A DNA stretch of 64,000 bases from Aureimonas endophytica (GCF_014642635.1 NZ_BMIQ01000003.1:497255-561254); one strand, 5' to 3'. Numbered from the stretch's first letter, positions 25,823 through 35,433 are shown. Numbers and translations: made by a program. The notes: generated by a model from the letters alone, not told the origin.

Positions 25823-27681
25823 TGGACACGTCCAGCAATGGCTCCGTTCTGTCCGTCCGCGATCTGTCGGTCGGCCTCGCCCTGCCGGGGCGCGAACGCG
25901 AGATCCTGAAGGGCATCTCCTTCGACGTCGCCCCACGCGAGATCGTCGGCGTCGTCGGCGCGTCCGGGGCCGGCAAGACGGTTCTTTCCAAGGCCGTCGT
26001 CAACTGGATCGACCCGCCGCTCGCCATCACCGGCGGCACCGCCGCCTTTCGCGGCGAGAATCTTCTCGATCAGTCGCCTGCTGCCATGCGACGCCTGCGC
26101 CGCGACATCGGCTATGTCGGCGCCAATCCGATGGGCGCGCTGGATCCGACGCTCACTGTCGGACGCCAGATCGTCGAGAAGCTTCGTGCCGTCAGCCCGG
26201 AGACGAGCCGGGCCGAGGCCGAGAAGCGCGTCGTTGCACTGCTCGACGCCGTGCGCATCCCTTCCGCCAAGGCGCGCTTCCACGACTATCCGTCGCAATT
26301 CTCCGGCGGCATGATGCAGCGCGCGCTGATCGTCGACGCCATGATCTCCAATCCCGTGCTGCTCGTCGCCGACAACGTCACGCAGCCGCTGGACGTGACC
26401 GTCGCGGCGCAGGTCATCCGCCTGATGCGCGAACTGACCGAGCGGTTCGACACGGCGGTGCTGTTCGTGTCCTCCTCGCTGCCGGTTGCGCGGGAGGCGG
26501 CCTCGCGCATCCTGGTGATCGACGAGGGGCGCCTCGTCGAGGAGCAGCCGACCGAGGCGCTGATCGAGACGCCGCGCCATGCCTATACCCGCGATCTCGT
26601 GACGCAGATCCCTGTGATCTGGAACGCACCGCCGGCCGAGCCGAGGCGCGCCGGCAATGCCACGCCGGAGATGGTGATCCGCCTCAACGACGTGTCGCAG
26701 ACCTATAAGGTGCGCAAGCGCGGCTCCTTCGGCGCGGTGGACAGCTTGCGCGCCGTGCGCAACGTGACCTTCGACGTAAGGCGAGGCGACAGTTTCGCGG
26801 TCGTCGGGGAATCGGGCTGCGGCAAGTCCACCTTGATGCGCCTCCTGTCGCGCCTCGAGAAGCCGGCCGGCGGCGAGGTCCTCTGCGAGGGACGCGACAT
26901 CGCCAAGCTGTCGGGCTCGGAACTCCTGGCCTTCCGCCGCAAGCTCCAGCTCGTGCTGCAGGACCCCTTCGGCTCGCTACCGCCGCGCACCGCCATCGGC
27001 GCCATGCTGGAAGCTCCCTTACGCACCCATGGCTGGCGCGATCCCAAGAAGATCAGGGAGAAGGTGCGCGATGTCATGAACGATGTCGGCCTGCCCGTCG
27101 CGCTCTACGACGAGTTGCCGCTCGGCCTCTCGGCCGGGCAGCGCCAGCGTGTCAACGTCGCGCGCGCGATGGTGCTCGACCCCGAGATCCTCCTGATGGA
27201 TGAGACGCTCTCGGCTCTAGACCAGACCGAGCAGTTCCGTCTCCTGGCTCTTTTCGACAAGCTGCAGCGCGAGCATGCGCTCACCTACATCTTCATCAGC
27301 CACGATCTCGCGATGGTGCGGAAAGCCTGCAACCGCATTGCCGTCATGTATCTCGGCGAGGTGGTGGAACTCGCCGACAACGAGCGGCTCTTCTTCGATC
27401 CCGGCCACCCTTATACCCGGGCGCTGCTGTCGGCCATGCCGACGCTGGAGGAGCGGCGCTACCGGCCGGAGGACTGCCTTCTGGAGGGCGAGCCGCCGAG
27501 CCCGATCGACCTGCCCGAGGGCTGCGCCTTCCGCTCGCGCTGCCCGCAGGCCTTCGAGGCTTGCGCACGGACGAACCCGCTTCTGACGGTGCGCGGTGCC
27601 GACGACCTCGCCTCCTGTCACCTTGTGCCGAGCCCGCAGGCGCTGGCGGCACGCGCGGCGATGCTGGCGGGGGCCACGTGA
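25822..27681 (+). CDS. Fused double ABC ATPase with degenerate first nucleotide-binding domain
   Basis: A 619-residue fusion of two DppD/DppF-type ATPases. In the first half Walker A is kept (GASGAGKT, 46-53), as is FSGGMMQR. However, the Q-loop Gln position is Ala101 (GANPMGALDP), the catalytic Glu after Walker B is Asn185 (LLVADNVTQ) and the switch His is Ser218 (VLFVSSSLP). The second half is complete: Walker A to residue 337, Gln in LVLQDPFGSL, Asp460-Glu461 and His494, with signature LSAGQRQR. The C-terminal oligopeptide/dipeptide tail has its usual Cys cluster. The sequence suggests one hydrolytic and one silent ATP site. Confidence 0.92.
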   Translation: MDTSSNGSVLSVRDLSVGLALPGREREILKGISFDVAPREIVGVVGASGAGKTVLSKAVVNWIDPPLAITGGTAAFRGENLLDQSPAAMRRLRRDIGYVGANPMGALDPTLTVGRQIVEKLRAVSPETSRAEAEKRVVALLDAVRIPSAKARFHDYPSQFSGGMMQRALIVDAMISNPVLLVADNVTQPLDVTVAAQVIRLMRELTERFDTAVLFVSSSLPVAREAASRILVIDEGRLVEEQPTEALIETPRHAYTRDLVTQIPVIWNAPPAEPRRAGNATPEMVIRLNDVSQTYKVRKRGSFGAVDSLRAVRNVTFDVRRGDSFAVVGESGCGKSTLMRLLSRLEKPAGGEVLCEGRDIAKLSGSELLAFRRKLQLVLQDPFGSLPPRTAIGAMLEAPLRTHGWRDPKKIREKVRDVMNDVGLPVALYDELPLGLSAGQRQRVNVARAMVLDPEILLMDETLSALDQTEQFRLLALFDKLQREHALTYIFISHDLAMVRKACNRIAVMYLGEVVELADNERLFFDPGHPYTRALLSAMPTLEERRYRPEDCLLEGEPPSPIDLPEGCAFRSRCPQAFEACARTNPLLTVRGADDLASCHLVPSPQALAARAAMLAGAT

Positions 27682-28541
27682 TGCTGTTCGAGGACGAATT
27701 GCCGGAGCCGATCCTGCATGACAACCATCGTCCGGCGCGCCCGGCCGTCCTCGGCCGCGCGAAGCGGGAGAGAGCATCGCCGATGGGCATCACCGAACAG
27801 CGCCAGCAGCTCGTCCTCGGGGAACTGCGCCGGGACGGACGCGTCAACGTCAAGGATCTCGCAAAGCGACTTGGCATCTCCACCGAGACGGTGCGTCGCG
27901 ACCTGCGCGACCTCGAGATGCAGGGCCACGCCCGTCGCGTCTATGGCGGCGCCGTCACTGACCGCAAGGAGGCCGACCAGCCCTTCGACGACCGCATGCG
28001 CGTCTCCCCCCGCGACAAGGCCCGCATCGCCCAGGCGGCCCTGTCGCTGATCGAGGACGGCATGACGATCTTCGTCGACACCGGCACGACGACGCTGGCC
28101 CTCGCTCGGTTGCTCGCGGGCCGGCGGGTGCGCATGTTCACCAACTCCGTCGCGATCGCCTCGCTCGCAGCCGCCGATCCGAACGCCCAAGTCGAGGTGT
28201 TCGGCGGTTTTTTGAAGCCCGACTACAAGGGCCTTTACGGCCATCGCACACTCCAGGGCATACGCGAGCACGTCTATGATCTCGCCGTCATGGGCATCGT
28301 CACCGTCCATCTCCAGCACGGCTTCATGGATATCGGCCAGGAGGAAGCGGCGCTGCGTCGCGCCGCGGTGGAGCGGGCCGGCCGCAGCGTGATCCTTGCC
28401 GATACGTCGAAATTCGGACGCCTCGGCTCGGTGCGCACCTTCGCCCTCGGCGACATCCACACCCTCGTCACCAACGCCCCGCCACCACCCGACTTCGCGG
28501 CCGCCTTCCAGCAATCCAACGTGGATGTCCGTCATGCCTGA
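27681..28541 (+). CDS. DeoR-family transcriptional regulator
   Basis: The DeoR helix-turn-helix is clear: EQRQQLVLGELRRDGRVNVKD followed by GISTETVRRDLRDLEMQGHARRVYGGAV (shown here as GISTETVRRDLRDLEM). The sugar-phosphate-sensing domain contains VDTGTTTLALARLL and LADTSKFGR. Starting at the ATG that overlaps the ATPase stop gives 286 residues; an internal ATG at 27783, preceded by GGGAGAG, gives the family-typical 252 and may be the true start. Regulators of this family usually sense phosphorylated intermediates, which fits the two kinase genes downstream. Confidence 0.85.
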   Translation: MLFEDELPEPILHDNHRPARPAVLGRAKRERASPMGITEQRQQLVLGELRRDGRVNVKDLAKRLGISTETVRRDLRDLEMQGHARRVYGGAVTDRKEADQPFDDRMRVSPRDKARIAQAALSLIEDGMTIFVDTGTTTLALARLLAGRRVRMFTNSVAIASLAAADPNAQVEVFGGFLKPDYKGLYGHRTLQGIREHVYDLAVMGIVTVHLQHGFMDIGQEEAALRRAAVERAGRSVILADTSKFGRLGSVRTFALGDIHTLVTNAPPPPDFAAAFQQSNVDVRHA

Positions 28542-29826
28542 TCTGTCCTCGCGCCCCAGCGCCGCCGTCGATGCTGCCCGGCTGGAGGCCATGATGACCG
28601 CCGTCTCGGCCTTCGGAGGCGGCGAAGGCGGGGCGATGACTCGCCTGACGCTCTCGGCTGAGGATGGGCAGGCGCGCGACTGGCTCGGCGCCTGGTTCGA
28701 GAGCAACGGCTTTACCCAGAAGGTCGATGCGATCGGCAACCAGTTCGGCTTCGTCGGAATGGGCGGACCCAATGCGCCGGTCGTCATGGTCGGCTCGCAT
28801 ATCGACAGCCAGCCGAATGGTGGGCGCTTCGACGGAGCGCTCGGCGTGATCTCCGCCTGCGAGGCGATCCGCGCCGTGCGCGAGGCGTTGAAGGCGCGCG
28901 GCGCGCTGTCGGCCTGCGAGTTCGCGGTGGTCAATTGGACCAACGAGGAGGGAGCACGCTTTCAGCCGAGCCTTCTTGGCTCGAGCGTCTTCACCGGCGC
29001 CGCGGACCTCTCCTGGGCCCTGGAGCGGCGCGACGGCAACGGCGTCTCGGTGGGCGAGGCGCTCGGCGCCATCGGCTACGAGGGCAGCGACAAGGTCGCC
29101 GTTCCCGGCGCCTATGTCGAGCTCCACATCGAGGGCGGGCCTTTCCTGGAACGCGAGAGCACGCGTTTCGGCATCTTCACCCGGTTTTGGGGCGCCACGA
29201 AGTATCGCCTCGCCTTCCTCGGCCGGCAGGCCCATACCGGCCCGACGCCGATGGCGGAGCGCCTCGACGCGCTTCTGGCCGGGGCGCATGTCGTGACCGG
29301 GCTCAAGGCGCTGGCAGGCGCCTACGGGCTCGATCTCCACACCTCCGTCGGCCGGCTCGAAGTTTTTCCGAACTCGCCCAATACCGTGCCGAGCGAAGCC
29401 GTGCTCTTTATCGAGCTGCGCTCGGGCTCGGCCGCCGTCCTGGCCGAGGCTGAGGAGAAGTTGACGGCGATGATCGAGGCCGCTGCCGTCGAGGCCGGCG
29501 TCGCTTTCGAAGTGCGTTCGATCGACCGCCGCGTCGCCGCCCCCATGGATGCCGGGCTGATCGCGCTCGCCGAGCGCGCCGCGTCCCGACAGGGCGTGCA
29601 CGCCCGCCATCTCGACACGATCGGCGGTCATGACGCGGTGAGCCTCGCGGCGGTCTGCCCTTCCATCGTGCTGGCGGTGCCGAGCGTCGGCGGCGTGATC
29701 CACCATCCGACCGAACTGACGCGCGCCGAGGACCACGCCTTCGGCACGCAGGTCCTGGCCGACATGCTGATGGCGCTGGCGACCGAGGGCCTTGCTGCCC
29801 TCCAGCCGCGCGAGGAGGCGGCCTGA
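28534..29826 (+). CDS. M20-family amidohydrolase (hydantoinase/carbamoylase type)
   Basis: A 430-residue zinc amidohydrolase of the N-carbamoyl-amino-acid hydrolase, ureidopropionase and allantoate hydrolase group. Metal ligands are visible: His89 in GSHIDSQPNGGRFDG with its Asp, Glu in NEEGARFQPS, and His198 in ELHIEGGPFLE. The lid contact HTGPTPM and C-terminal HHPTELT are present. The normally invariant Gln of the HIEQG motif is Gly201 here. It overlaps the DeoR gene by 8 bases. It probably cleaves a C-N bond in the imported compound. Confidence 0.86.
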   Translation: MPDLSSRPSAAVDAARLEAMMTAVSAFGGGEGGAMTRLTLSAEDGQARDWLGAWFESNGFTQKVDAIGNQFGFVGMGGPNAPVVMVGSHIDSQPNGGRFDGALGVISACEAIRAVREALKARGALSACEFAVVNWTNEEGARFQPSLLGSSVFTGAADLSWALERRDGNGVSVGEALGAIGYEGSDKVAVPGAYVELHIEGGPFLERESTRFGIFTRFWGATKYRLAFLGRQAHTGPTPMAERLDALLAGAHVVTGLKALAGAYGLDLHTSVGRLEVFPNSPNTVPSEAVLFIELRSGSAAVLAEAEEKLTAMIEAAAVEAGVAFEVRSIDRRVAAPMDAGLIALAERAASRQGVHARHLDTIGGHDAVSLAAVCPSIVLAVPSVGGVIHHPTELTRAEDHAFGTQVLADMLMALATEGLAALQPREEAA

Positions 29827-29828
29827 CC

Positions 29829-30794
29829 ATGCTGGCCCACGCTCCGGCATCCCCAGAACGGCTGGCCGAAACGGCGCTCGCCGGCGCGCGCGCCCTCGTC
29901 GGCGAACACCCGCGCATGGAGCCGGCCCCAGAGGGCGCGGCATCCCCGTCCTATCAGGCCGTCGAATCGAACGGCTTCCTCGTCGCGGCCGAGGGGACGG
30001 ACGAGCCCGCCTTTTTCCTGAAGGTGAGCGAGTCGGCGCTCGGCGACCTGCTGGACACCGGCCACGCCTTTCGCGCCGCGGCGGCGATCGCCGATCTCGG
30101 CCTCGCGCCCCGGCCGCTGCATCTGGCCGAAAGTGAGGGCGCGATCCTCTTCGAAAGACTCGGCCCCTCCTGGCGGCCGGCCAAGATCGACGAACTCGCG
30201 AGGCCCGAGACGGTCGCGACGGTGACGCGCGCCTTCGCCGAGATTGCGGCCGGGCCGTGCCTCGGGCGCCACCGCTGCGTCTTCGAGGGAATCGCCGCGA
30301 TGCGCGCGATCCTCGGTGACGAGGCCGATACGCTCCCGCCGGATGCCTGGTGGCTGTTGGAGGGAGCCTCCGCCATCGAGGCGGCCTTGGCGGCGGCGGG
30401 GCGCGACGAGCGGGCACTCCATGGCGACCCGCACGCTTCCAACCTCCTGTTCGACGAGACGGGAAACCTCCGCTTCGTCGATTTCGACATGGCGGGCGAC
30501 GGCGACCCGCATTACCAGCTCGGCGCCTTCCTGAACGAGGCGTTCCAGTTCGAGGACGACATGCGCGCCGGCCTCGAGATCGCGGAAGGCTCGGTTCGCT
30601 CGTCCTCGTTCAACCGCTGCCGGGCCTATGCGGCGGGCGATGATCTCTACTGGGCCCTGCGCGCTCTGGTGCTGGACCGCCTGTCGCCGCGCCGGAGCAT
30701 CGAATTCCGCAAATATGCCGGCTGGCGCTTCCTGCGCTGTCGGATGCTTATGAACCGGCCGGGTTTCGAGGAAACCCTGCGCAAGCTCGGATGA
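29829..30794 (+). CDS. Phosphotransferase of the aminoglycoside/choline kinase fold (I)
   Basis: A 321-residue APH-family kinase. The catalytic loop is HGDPHASNLLF (His198, Asp200) and the metal-binding Asp follows in LRFVDFDMAGDGDPHYQLGAFL. The N-lobe has FFLKVSESALGDLLD with a candidate ATP-binding Lys. It starts 2 bases after the amidohydrolase stop. It likely phosphorylates a hydroxyl group of the transported compound or of its amidase product. It differs clearly from the next kinase, so the two are not a recent duplicate. Confidence 0.82.
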   Translation: MLAHAPASPERLAETALAGARALVGEHPRMEPAPEGAASPSYQAVESNGFLVAAEGTDEPAFFLKVSESALGDLLDTGHAFRAAAAIADLGLAPRPLHLAESEGAILFERLGPSWRPAKIDELARPETVATVTRAFAEIAAGPCLGRHRCVFEGIAAMRAILGDEADTLPPDAWWLLEGASAIEAALAAAGRDERALHGDPHASNLLFDETGNLRFVDFDMAGDGDPHYQLGAFLNEAFQFEDDMRAGLEIAEGSVRSSSFNRCRAYAAGDDLYWALRALVLDRLSPRRSIEFRKYAGWRFLRCRMLMNRPGFEETLRKLG

Positions 30795-30801
30795 GGGCGG
30801 C

Positions 30802-31737
30802 ATGAAGGCAATCGGACAGGCTTCGACGGCGGCCGAGCATCTGGTGGAGGGTGCGCTCCGGGGCGCCGCGCCCTGGGCCGGCCGGCCGCTGCGCTACATG
30901 CCCGTCTCGGGCGGCATCAGCAACATGAACTGGCGGGTCGAGGTCGAAGGCGAGCCGCACCCCTATTTCGTCAAGCTGCCGGGGCGCGGCACCGAGATGT
31001 TCATCGACCGCGCCGCCGCGCGTGCGGCCAGCCGGCAAGCCGAGGCGATCGGCCTCGGGCCTCGCACCTTCGATTATCTCGACCATGCCGACATCGAGAT
31101 CGCCGAGTTCGTGGATGGACGTCGGCCCTCGACGCATCGCGACTTCGCCGATCCCGCGATGCGCGCGGAGGCGATGCGCGTCTATCGCCGCTTCCACGAG
31201 GCGCCGCTCCTGCCGCTTACCAAGACCGTGTTCGACATGATCGACGAACACGACCGCCAGATCGAGGAGCTCGGCGGCGCCATGCCGGCCGACCACGCCT
31301 GGCTGCGCCGCCAGACGCAGCTCGCGAGGCAGGCACTGGAGGCCTCCGGCCTCGATCTCGTGCCCTCGTTCAACGATCCGATGCCCGGCAACTTCCTGAT
31401 CGGCAAGGACGGCTCGATCCTGCTCATCGACTTCGAATATGCCTCGAACAACGACCGGCTCTACGATCTTGGGATCTGGAGCGGCGAGATGTTCTTTTCG
31501 GAGAATGTGGATCGCGAGCTGATCGAGCTTTATTTCGGGCGCTACGACGAAGGCCTCTACGCCCGCCTCGTCGTCCATAAGGCACTGGCCGACGTCAAGT
31601 GGTCCACCTGGGCCCTCGTCCAGAACCGTATTTCCACGCTCGACTTCGACTTCTTCAAATACGGCATCTGGAAGCACATGCGGGCGCGCTCGATCATGTC
31701 CGACCCACGCTGGCCGACCTATCTCAAGGCTCTCTGA
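30802..31737 (+). CDS. Phosphotransferase of the choline/ethanolamine kinase family (II)
   Basis: A 311-residue choline-kinase-like protein. The glycine-rich nucleotide region is SGGISNMNWRVEVEG, and YFVKLPGRGTEMFIDR supplies the N-lobe Lys. The catalytic loop is FNDPMPGNFLI (Asp192) followed by LLIDFEYASNNDRLYDLG. The residue before Asn-Asp is Phe190, where choline kinases usually have His. It is last in the operon, 7 bases after kinase I. The presence of two distinct kinases suggests two phosphorylation steps or a heteromeric kinase. Confidence 0.84.
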   Translation: MKAIGQASTAAEHLVEGALRGAAPWAGRPLRYMPVSGGISNMNWRVEVEGEPHPYFVKLPGRGTEMFIDRAAARAASRQAEAIGLGPRTFDYLDHADIEIAEFVDGRRPSTHRDFADPAMRAEAMRVYRRFHEAPLLPLTKTVFDMIDEHDRQIEELGGAMPADHAWLRRQTQLARQALEASGLDLVPSFNDPMPGNFLIGKDGSILLIDFEYASNNDRLYDLGIWSGEMFFSENVDRELIELYFGRYDEGLYARLVVHKALADVKWSTWALVQNRISTLDFDFFKYGIWKHMRARSIMSDPRWPTYLKAL

Positions 31738-32147
31738 CACGAGCTCCGCCACGCTTGCGATTGCAGAAGTCCTTACGCCCGATCGCGCTTCGGCATGTTC
31801 GCAAGCCGGCAGACGCTCAGACTTACAATGTGACGGCGCATCGCCGAAGTTGGCGGAAGGGGTGCGCTATGAGCCGATTTCTTCATGCGGGCGCCAAGAT
31901 CACGTTCGCCGTTCCAGCAAAGCGACAGTAATCGGAGGCTTCGGTCGCGCGACCCACGAAGCGATACGGGATCGACCCTCGGAGCAGAACACGGATCGGA
32001 TCGTCCGGGCGACCATCAGGGGCTCGTCCGGCCATCGCACCGTCAGGTCCGCCGAACTCATCTGATGGCGGTCACTCGACTTGGCCGCTTGCGCGGCGGC
32101 TGGCAAAGGCGGAAGCTTCCCGCCACCTCATGACGCGGGAGGGCGTG
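31738..32147. other. Intergenic region after the sigma-54 operon
   Basis: No gene, repeat or strong terminator was recognised in this 410-base gap. Confidence 0.4.
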
Positions 32148-32624
32148 ATGATTGCCAAGAACACGATCTGCCTTTGGTACGACAAGGAAGCGGAGGCGGC
32201 GGCGCGGTTCTACGCCGACACCTTCCCGGACAGCCGGGTGATCGCCGTCCATCACGCGCCCGGCGACTACCCGTCTGGCAAGGCGGGCAATGTCCTGACC
32301 GTCGAGTTCACCGTCGCCGGCATTCCCTGCCTCGGCCTCAACGGCGGGCCGACCTTCCAGCATAACGAAGCTTTCTCGTTCCAGATCGCGACCGACGACC
32401 AGGCGGAGACCGATCGCTATTGGAACGCCATCGTCGGCAATGGTGGCCAGGAAAGCGCCTGCGGCTGGTGCAAGGACCGCTGGGGCGTCTCGTGGCAGAT
32501 CACGCCGCGCACCCTGACGGAAGCGATTGCCGCCGGCGGCGGCGAGGCGAAGCGCGCGTTCGACGCCATGATGACCATGGGCAAGATCGACGTCGCCGCC
32601 ATCGAGGCGGCGCGGCGGGGCTGA
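32148..32624 (+). CDS. VOC-superfamily protein (PhnB / 3-demethylubiquinone methyltransferase-like fold)
   Basis: A roughly 158-residue single-domain protein with the NTICLWYDKEAEAAARFYAD and FPDSRV starts typical of the PF06983 group. NGGPTFQHNEAFSFQIATDD and the GVSWQITP C-terminal strand are also family-typical. The ATG at 32148 has GGGAGGG four bases upstream and is preferred over one 18 bases earlier. The biochemical role of this family is mostly unknown. It appears to be a single gene or paired with the GST gene. Confidence 0.85.
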   Translation: MIAKNTICLWYDKEAEAAARFYADTFPDSRVIAVHHAPGDYPSGKAGNVLTVEFTVAGIPCLGLNGGPTFQHNEAFSFQIATDDQAETDRYWNAIVGNGGQESACGWCKDRWGVSWQITPRTLTEAIAAGGGEAKRAFDAMMTMGKIDVAAIEAARRG

Positions 32625-32634
32625 CGGGACGCTC

Positions 32635-32655
32635 CCCGGCCCGCGCGAAGCCGGG
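32635..32655 (+). terminator. Hairpin after the VOC gene
   Basis: CCCGGC (32635-32640) pairs with GCCGGG (32650-32655) 11 bases after the stop. A short pyrimidine-rich stretch follows (GGTTCTTC), so this is a weak intrinsic terminator at best. Confidence 0.4.
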
Positions 32656-32703
32656 CGGTGCGGTTCTTCATGACCGGATGCGCGACACGAAAGTCATCGG
32701 CCG

Positions 32704-33402
32704 ATGCCCGTCACCATCACTGCATTCGAGCGATCGCCGGATGGCGGACGGGGACTGGCGCGGGACACGCGCGTGCGCTGGGCCCTCGAAGAGGCGGGTC
32801 AGCCCTACGAGATCCGCCTCGTGTCGTTTCGGGCATTGCGGGAGCCCGCTCACCTCGCCCGTCACCCCTTCGGGCAGATCCCAACCTATGAGGATGGCGA
32901 CCTCGTCCTGTTCGAGACCGGGGCGATCGTTCTCCACATCGCCGAGCGCCATGGAGGATTGCTGCCGGAAGACGCCGCTGCCCGGGCCCGCGCGATCGCG
33001 TGGATGTTCGCCTCGCTCAACACGGTGGAGCCGCCGATCCTCGAACTGACAAATGCGAGGCTCCTGGAAGGCGATCGGTCCTGGAGCGGGGAGCGCCTGC
33101 CGCTGGTCGAGGATCGTGTTCGCGCGAGGCTGTCGCAGCTTTCCGCCCGCCTCGGCGATGCCGAATGGCTCGACGGCGCGTTCAGCGCCGGCGATCTCCT
33201 GATGGTCTCGGTGCTCCTTCGGTTGCGGTCGTCGGGCATCCTCGACGAGGAGCCGACCCTGGCAGCCTATGTCGCACGGGGCGAGGCGAGACCCGCCTAC
33301 GAGCGGGCTTTCGCCGCGCAGCTGCGCATCAATGGAGGCGGGTCACGAACGGCGCCGCGCGATGGAACGGGAATCGAGCACAACGGTGCGGCGAAGACAT
33401 GA
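32704..33402 (+). CDS. Glutathione S-transferase family protein
   Basis: A 232-residue cytosolic GST. The thioredoxin-fold N-domain includes RVRWALEEAGQPYEIRLV, HPFGQIPTYEDGD with the cis-Pro, and FETGAIVLHIAERHG with the Glu/Thr glutathione contacts. The helical C-domain ends in LRINGGGSR followed by an extra polar tail of about 20 residues. The gene stands alone. The substrate is unknown. Confidence 0.88.
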   Translation: MPVTITAFERSPDGGRGLARDTRVRWALEEAGQPYEIRLVSFRALREPAHLARHPFGQIPTYEDGDLVLFETGAIVLHIAERHGGLLPEDAAARARAIAWMFASLNTVEPPILELTNARLLEGDRSWSGERLPLVEDRVRARLSQLSARLGDAEWLDGAFSAGDLLMVSVLLRLRSSGILDEEPTLAAYVARGEARPAYERAFAAQLRINGGGSRTAPRDGTGIEHNGAAKT

Positions 33403-33508
33403 TCTTGGGTTGCAAAACCAAACGTTGAAAAGCCGTTAACTCGCCGCAAAGTTTTCGGGCGCATTGTGAGCACTTGAACCGATCGTCTCGATACGGTGGG
33501 AGTCTCCG

Positions 33509-35431
33509 ATGCTGAGCAATGTCAGGATTTCCACCAAGATCATCGCCATCGTCATCGGTGTAGGCTGTATAGGCTTGGCCCTGTCCGGTTTCGCTTCGTT
33601 GCAAATCTGGCGAACCAATGCGGAATACGCCTCGCTCGTCAACGATCGGGACACGGCGGTGGTGAAGCTCGTTCGAGCTGGCCGCAACATCAGCGAAATC
33701 GGCTATGCCAGCTATAAGGTGGTGGCCTATGACGGTGTGAGCGACGAGGCCCACGACGCGGTCGCGGCCCAGAAGAAGGCGATCGAGGCGACCGCTAAGA
33801 TGCTGGCGGACGTCCAGGCCGCGTTTCCCGACGACAAGGCGGATATCGATGGACTGACCGCCGACTTCGGCCTCGTCGCCAGCCTCTCCGAGCAGGTCGT
33901 CACGGCCGGACTGCGCAACGACGATGCGACAGCCAAGCCCCTCCTCTCTCGGCTGGATCTGACGACGAAGCATTTCGCCGACGGCTATGCCGCGCTGCGC
34001 GATCGGCTCCTCGATGAAACGCGGACCGAAGCGACGTCGCTTTCGGCCGGTTCGGTCGCCACCATCGAGACCGTGCTCATCGGCACGATCGTCGGAATGA
34101 TCGGCGGCATCGCCGTCGCCTCGTTCGTCTCATCGCGAGGCATCACCCGTCCCCTTCAGCTCCTGGCGCAGCGGATGAAGGAGCTTGCGGCCGGGCGGCT
34201 CGACGTGCCCGTCGAGGGCGCCGGGCGCGGCGACGAGGTCGGCGTGATGGCGAAGGCGGTCCAGGTGTTCAAGGACGCCGCCAACCAGAACAAGCGCCTC
34301 GAAGCCGAGGCCGTCGCGGCCGAGGCGGCGCAGACGGCCAGCCGCGAGCGGCAGGCCGCCATCGACAATGCCAAGGCCGAGGATCTGAAGCTCTTCGTCC
34401 ATCTGGTGGAACAGGGCTTCGACAAGCTGTCGGCCGGCGACCTGACGGCGCGGATGACCGAGGTCGTGGCGCCGGAATTCGAGCCGATCCGGGCGAAGTT
34501 CAACGCCTCGGTGACGCAGCTGGAGGCGACCATCGGCTCCGTCGTCGGCGCGGTCGGCACGATGCGGGTCGGGCTGAATCAGATCACGGTGGCGGCGGGC
34601 GACCTGTCGCAGCGCACCGAGCAGCAGGCGGCGAGCCTGGAAGAGACGGTCGCGGCGCTCTCGGAAGTGATGCGCGGCGTCGACCAGACGGCGCAAGGCG
34701 CGGACGGCGCACGCGCGGCCGCGGTTCTCGCGCAGGGCGAGGCCGACAAGGGCGGCAGAATCGTCGCCGATGCGGTGGCGGCGATGGCCGAGATCGAGCA
34801 TTCCTCGGCCGAGATCGGCAAGATCATCGGGGTCATCGACGAGATCGCCTTCCAGACCAACCTCCTCGCCCTGAACGCGGGCGTCGAGGCGGCCAGGGCC
34901 GGCGAGGCGGGACGCGGCTTCGCGGTCGTCGCGCAGGAAGTGCGCGGTCTGGCGCAGCGTTCGGCCGAGGCGGCGAAGGAGATCAAGGATCTCATTCACG
35001 TTTCCTCCGCCCAGGTCGAGCGCGGCGTCGATCTCGTGTCGGCGACCGGCCGCTCGCTGGAGCAGATCGTCGGCCAGGTCAGCGGCGTCGCGAACAGCAT
35101 CACGGCGATGGCGCATGCGACCCGCGAGCAGGCGGTGAGCCTGAAGGAAGTGGCGACGGCGGCGGACCAGATGGATAAGGTCACCCAGCAGAACGCCGCG
35201 ATGGTGGAGGAAACGACGGCGGCGGCGCAGTCGCTGTCGGCGGAAACGCAGGAGCTGGCACATCTGACGGAGCGCTTCCGCACGAAGGCCGGCGCACCGG
35301 CCGGAGCCGCGAACCGCCGTCCGTCCGCCGCCCCCGCCCCGTCGCGTCCCGTGGCGCAGCTGCGCACCACCGGCCATGGCGGCGCGGCGCCGAAGGCTGC
35401 GGCTGCCCAGGATCATTGGGAGGAGCTCTGA
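33509..35431 (+). CDS. Methyl-accepting chemotaxis protein
   Basis: A 640-residue chemoreceptor. Membrane segments at about 9-30 and 188-210 flank a periplasmic helical domain of about 155 residues, followed by HAMP and a long coiled-coil signalling domain. The hairpin tip is [20 protein letters not shown] then [20 protein letters not shown]. The last residues are DHWEEL, resembling the WEEF/NWETF tether for CheR and CheB after a Pro/Ala-rich linker. No chemotaxis kinase genes are near, so it is an orphan receptor plugging into a distant cluster. Confidence 0.94.
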   Translation: MLSNVRISTKIIAIVIGVGCIGLALSGFASLQIWRTNAEYASLVNDRDTAVVKLVRAGRNISEIGYASYKVVAYDGVSDEAHDAVAAQKKAIEATAKMLADVQAAFPDDKADIDGLTADFGLVASLSEQVVTAGLRNDDATAKPLLSRLDLTTKHFADGYAALRDRLLDETRTEATSLSAGSVATIETVLIGTIVGMIGGIAVASFVSSRGITRPLQLLAQRMKELAAGRLDVPVEGAGRGDEVGVMAKAVQVFKDAANQNKRLEAEAVAAEAAQTASRERQAAIDNAKAEDLKLFVHLVEQGFDKLSAGDLTARMTEVVAPEFEPIRAKFNASVTQLEATIGSVVGAVGTMRVGLNQITVAAGDLSQRTEQQAASLEETVAALSEVMRGVDQTAQGADGARAAAVLAQGEADKGGRIVADAVAAMAEIEHSSAEIGKIIGVIDEIAFQTNLLALNAGVEAARAGEAGRGFAVVAQEVRGLAQRSAEAAKEIKDLIHVSSAQVERGVDLVSATGRSLEQIVGQVSGVANSITAMAHATREQAVSLKEVATAADQMDKVTQQNAAMVEETTAAAQSLSAETQELAHLTERFRTKAGAPAGAANRRPSAAPAPSRPVAQLRTTGHGGAAPKAAAAQDHWEEL

Positions 35432-35433
35432 GA

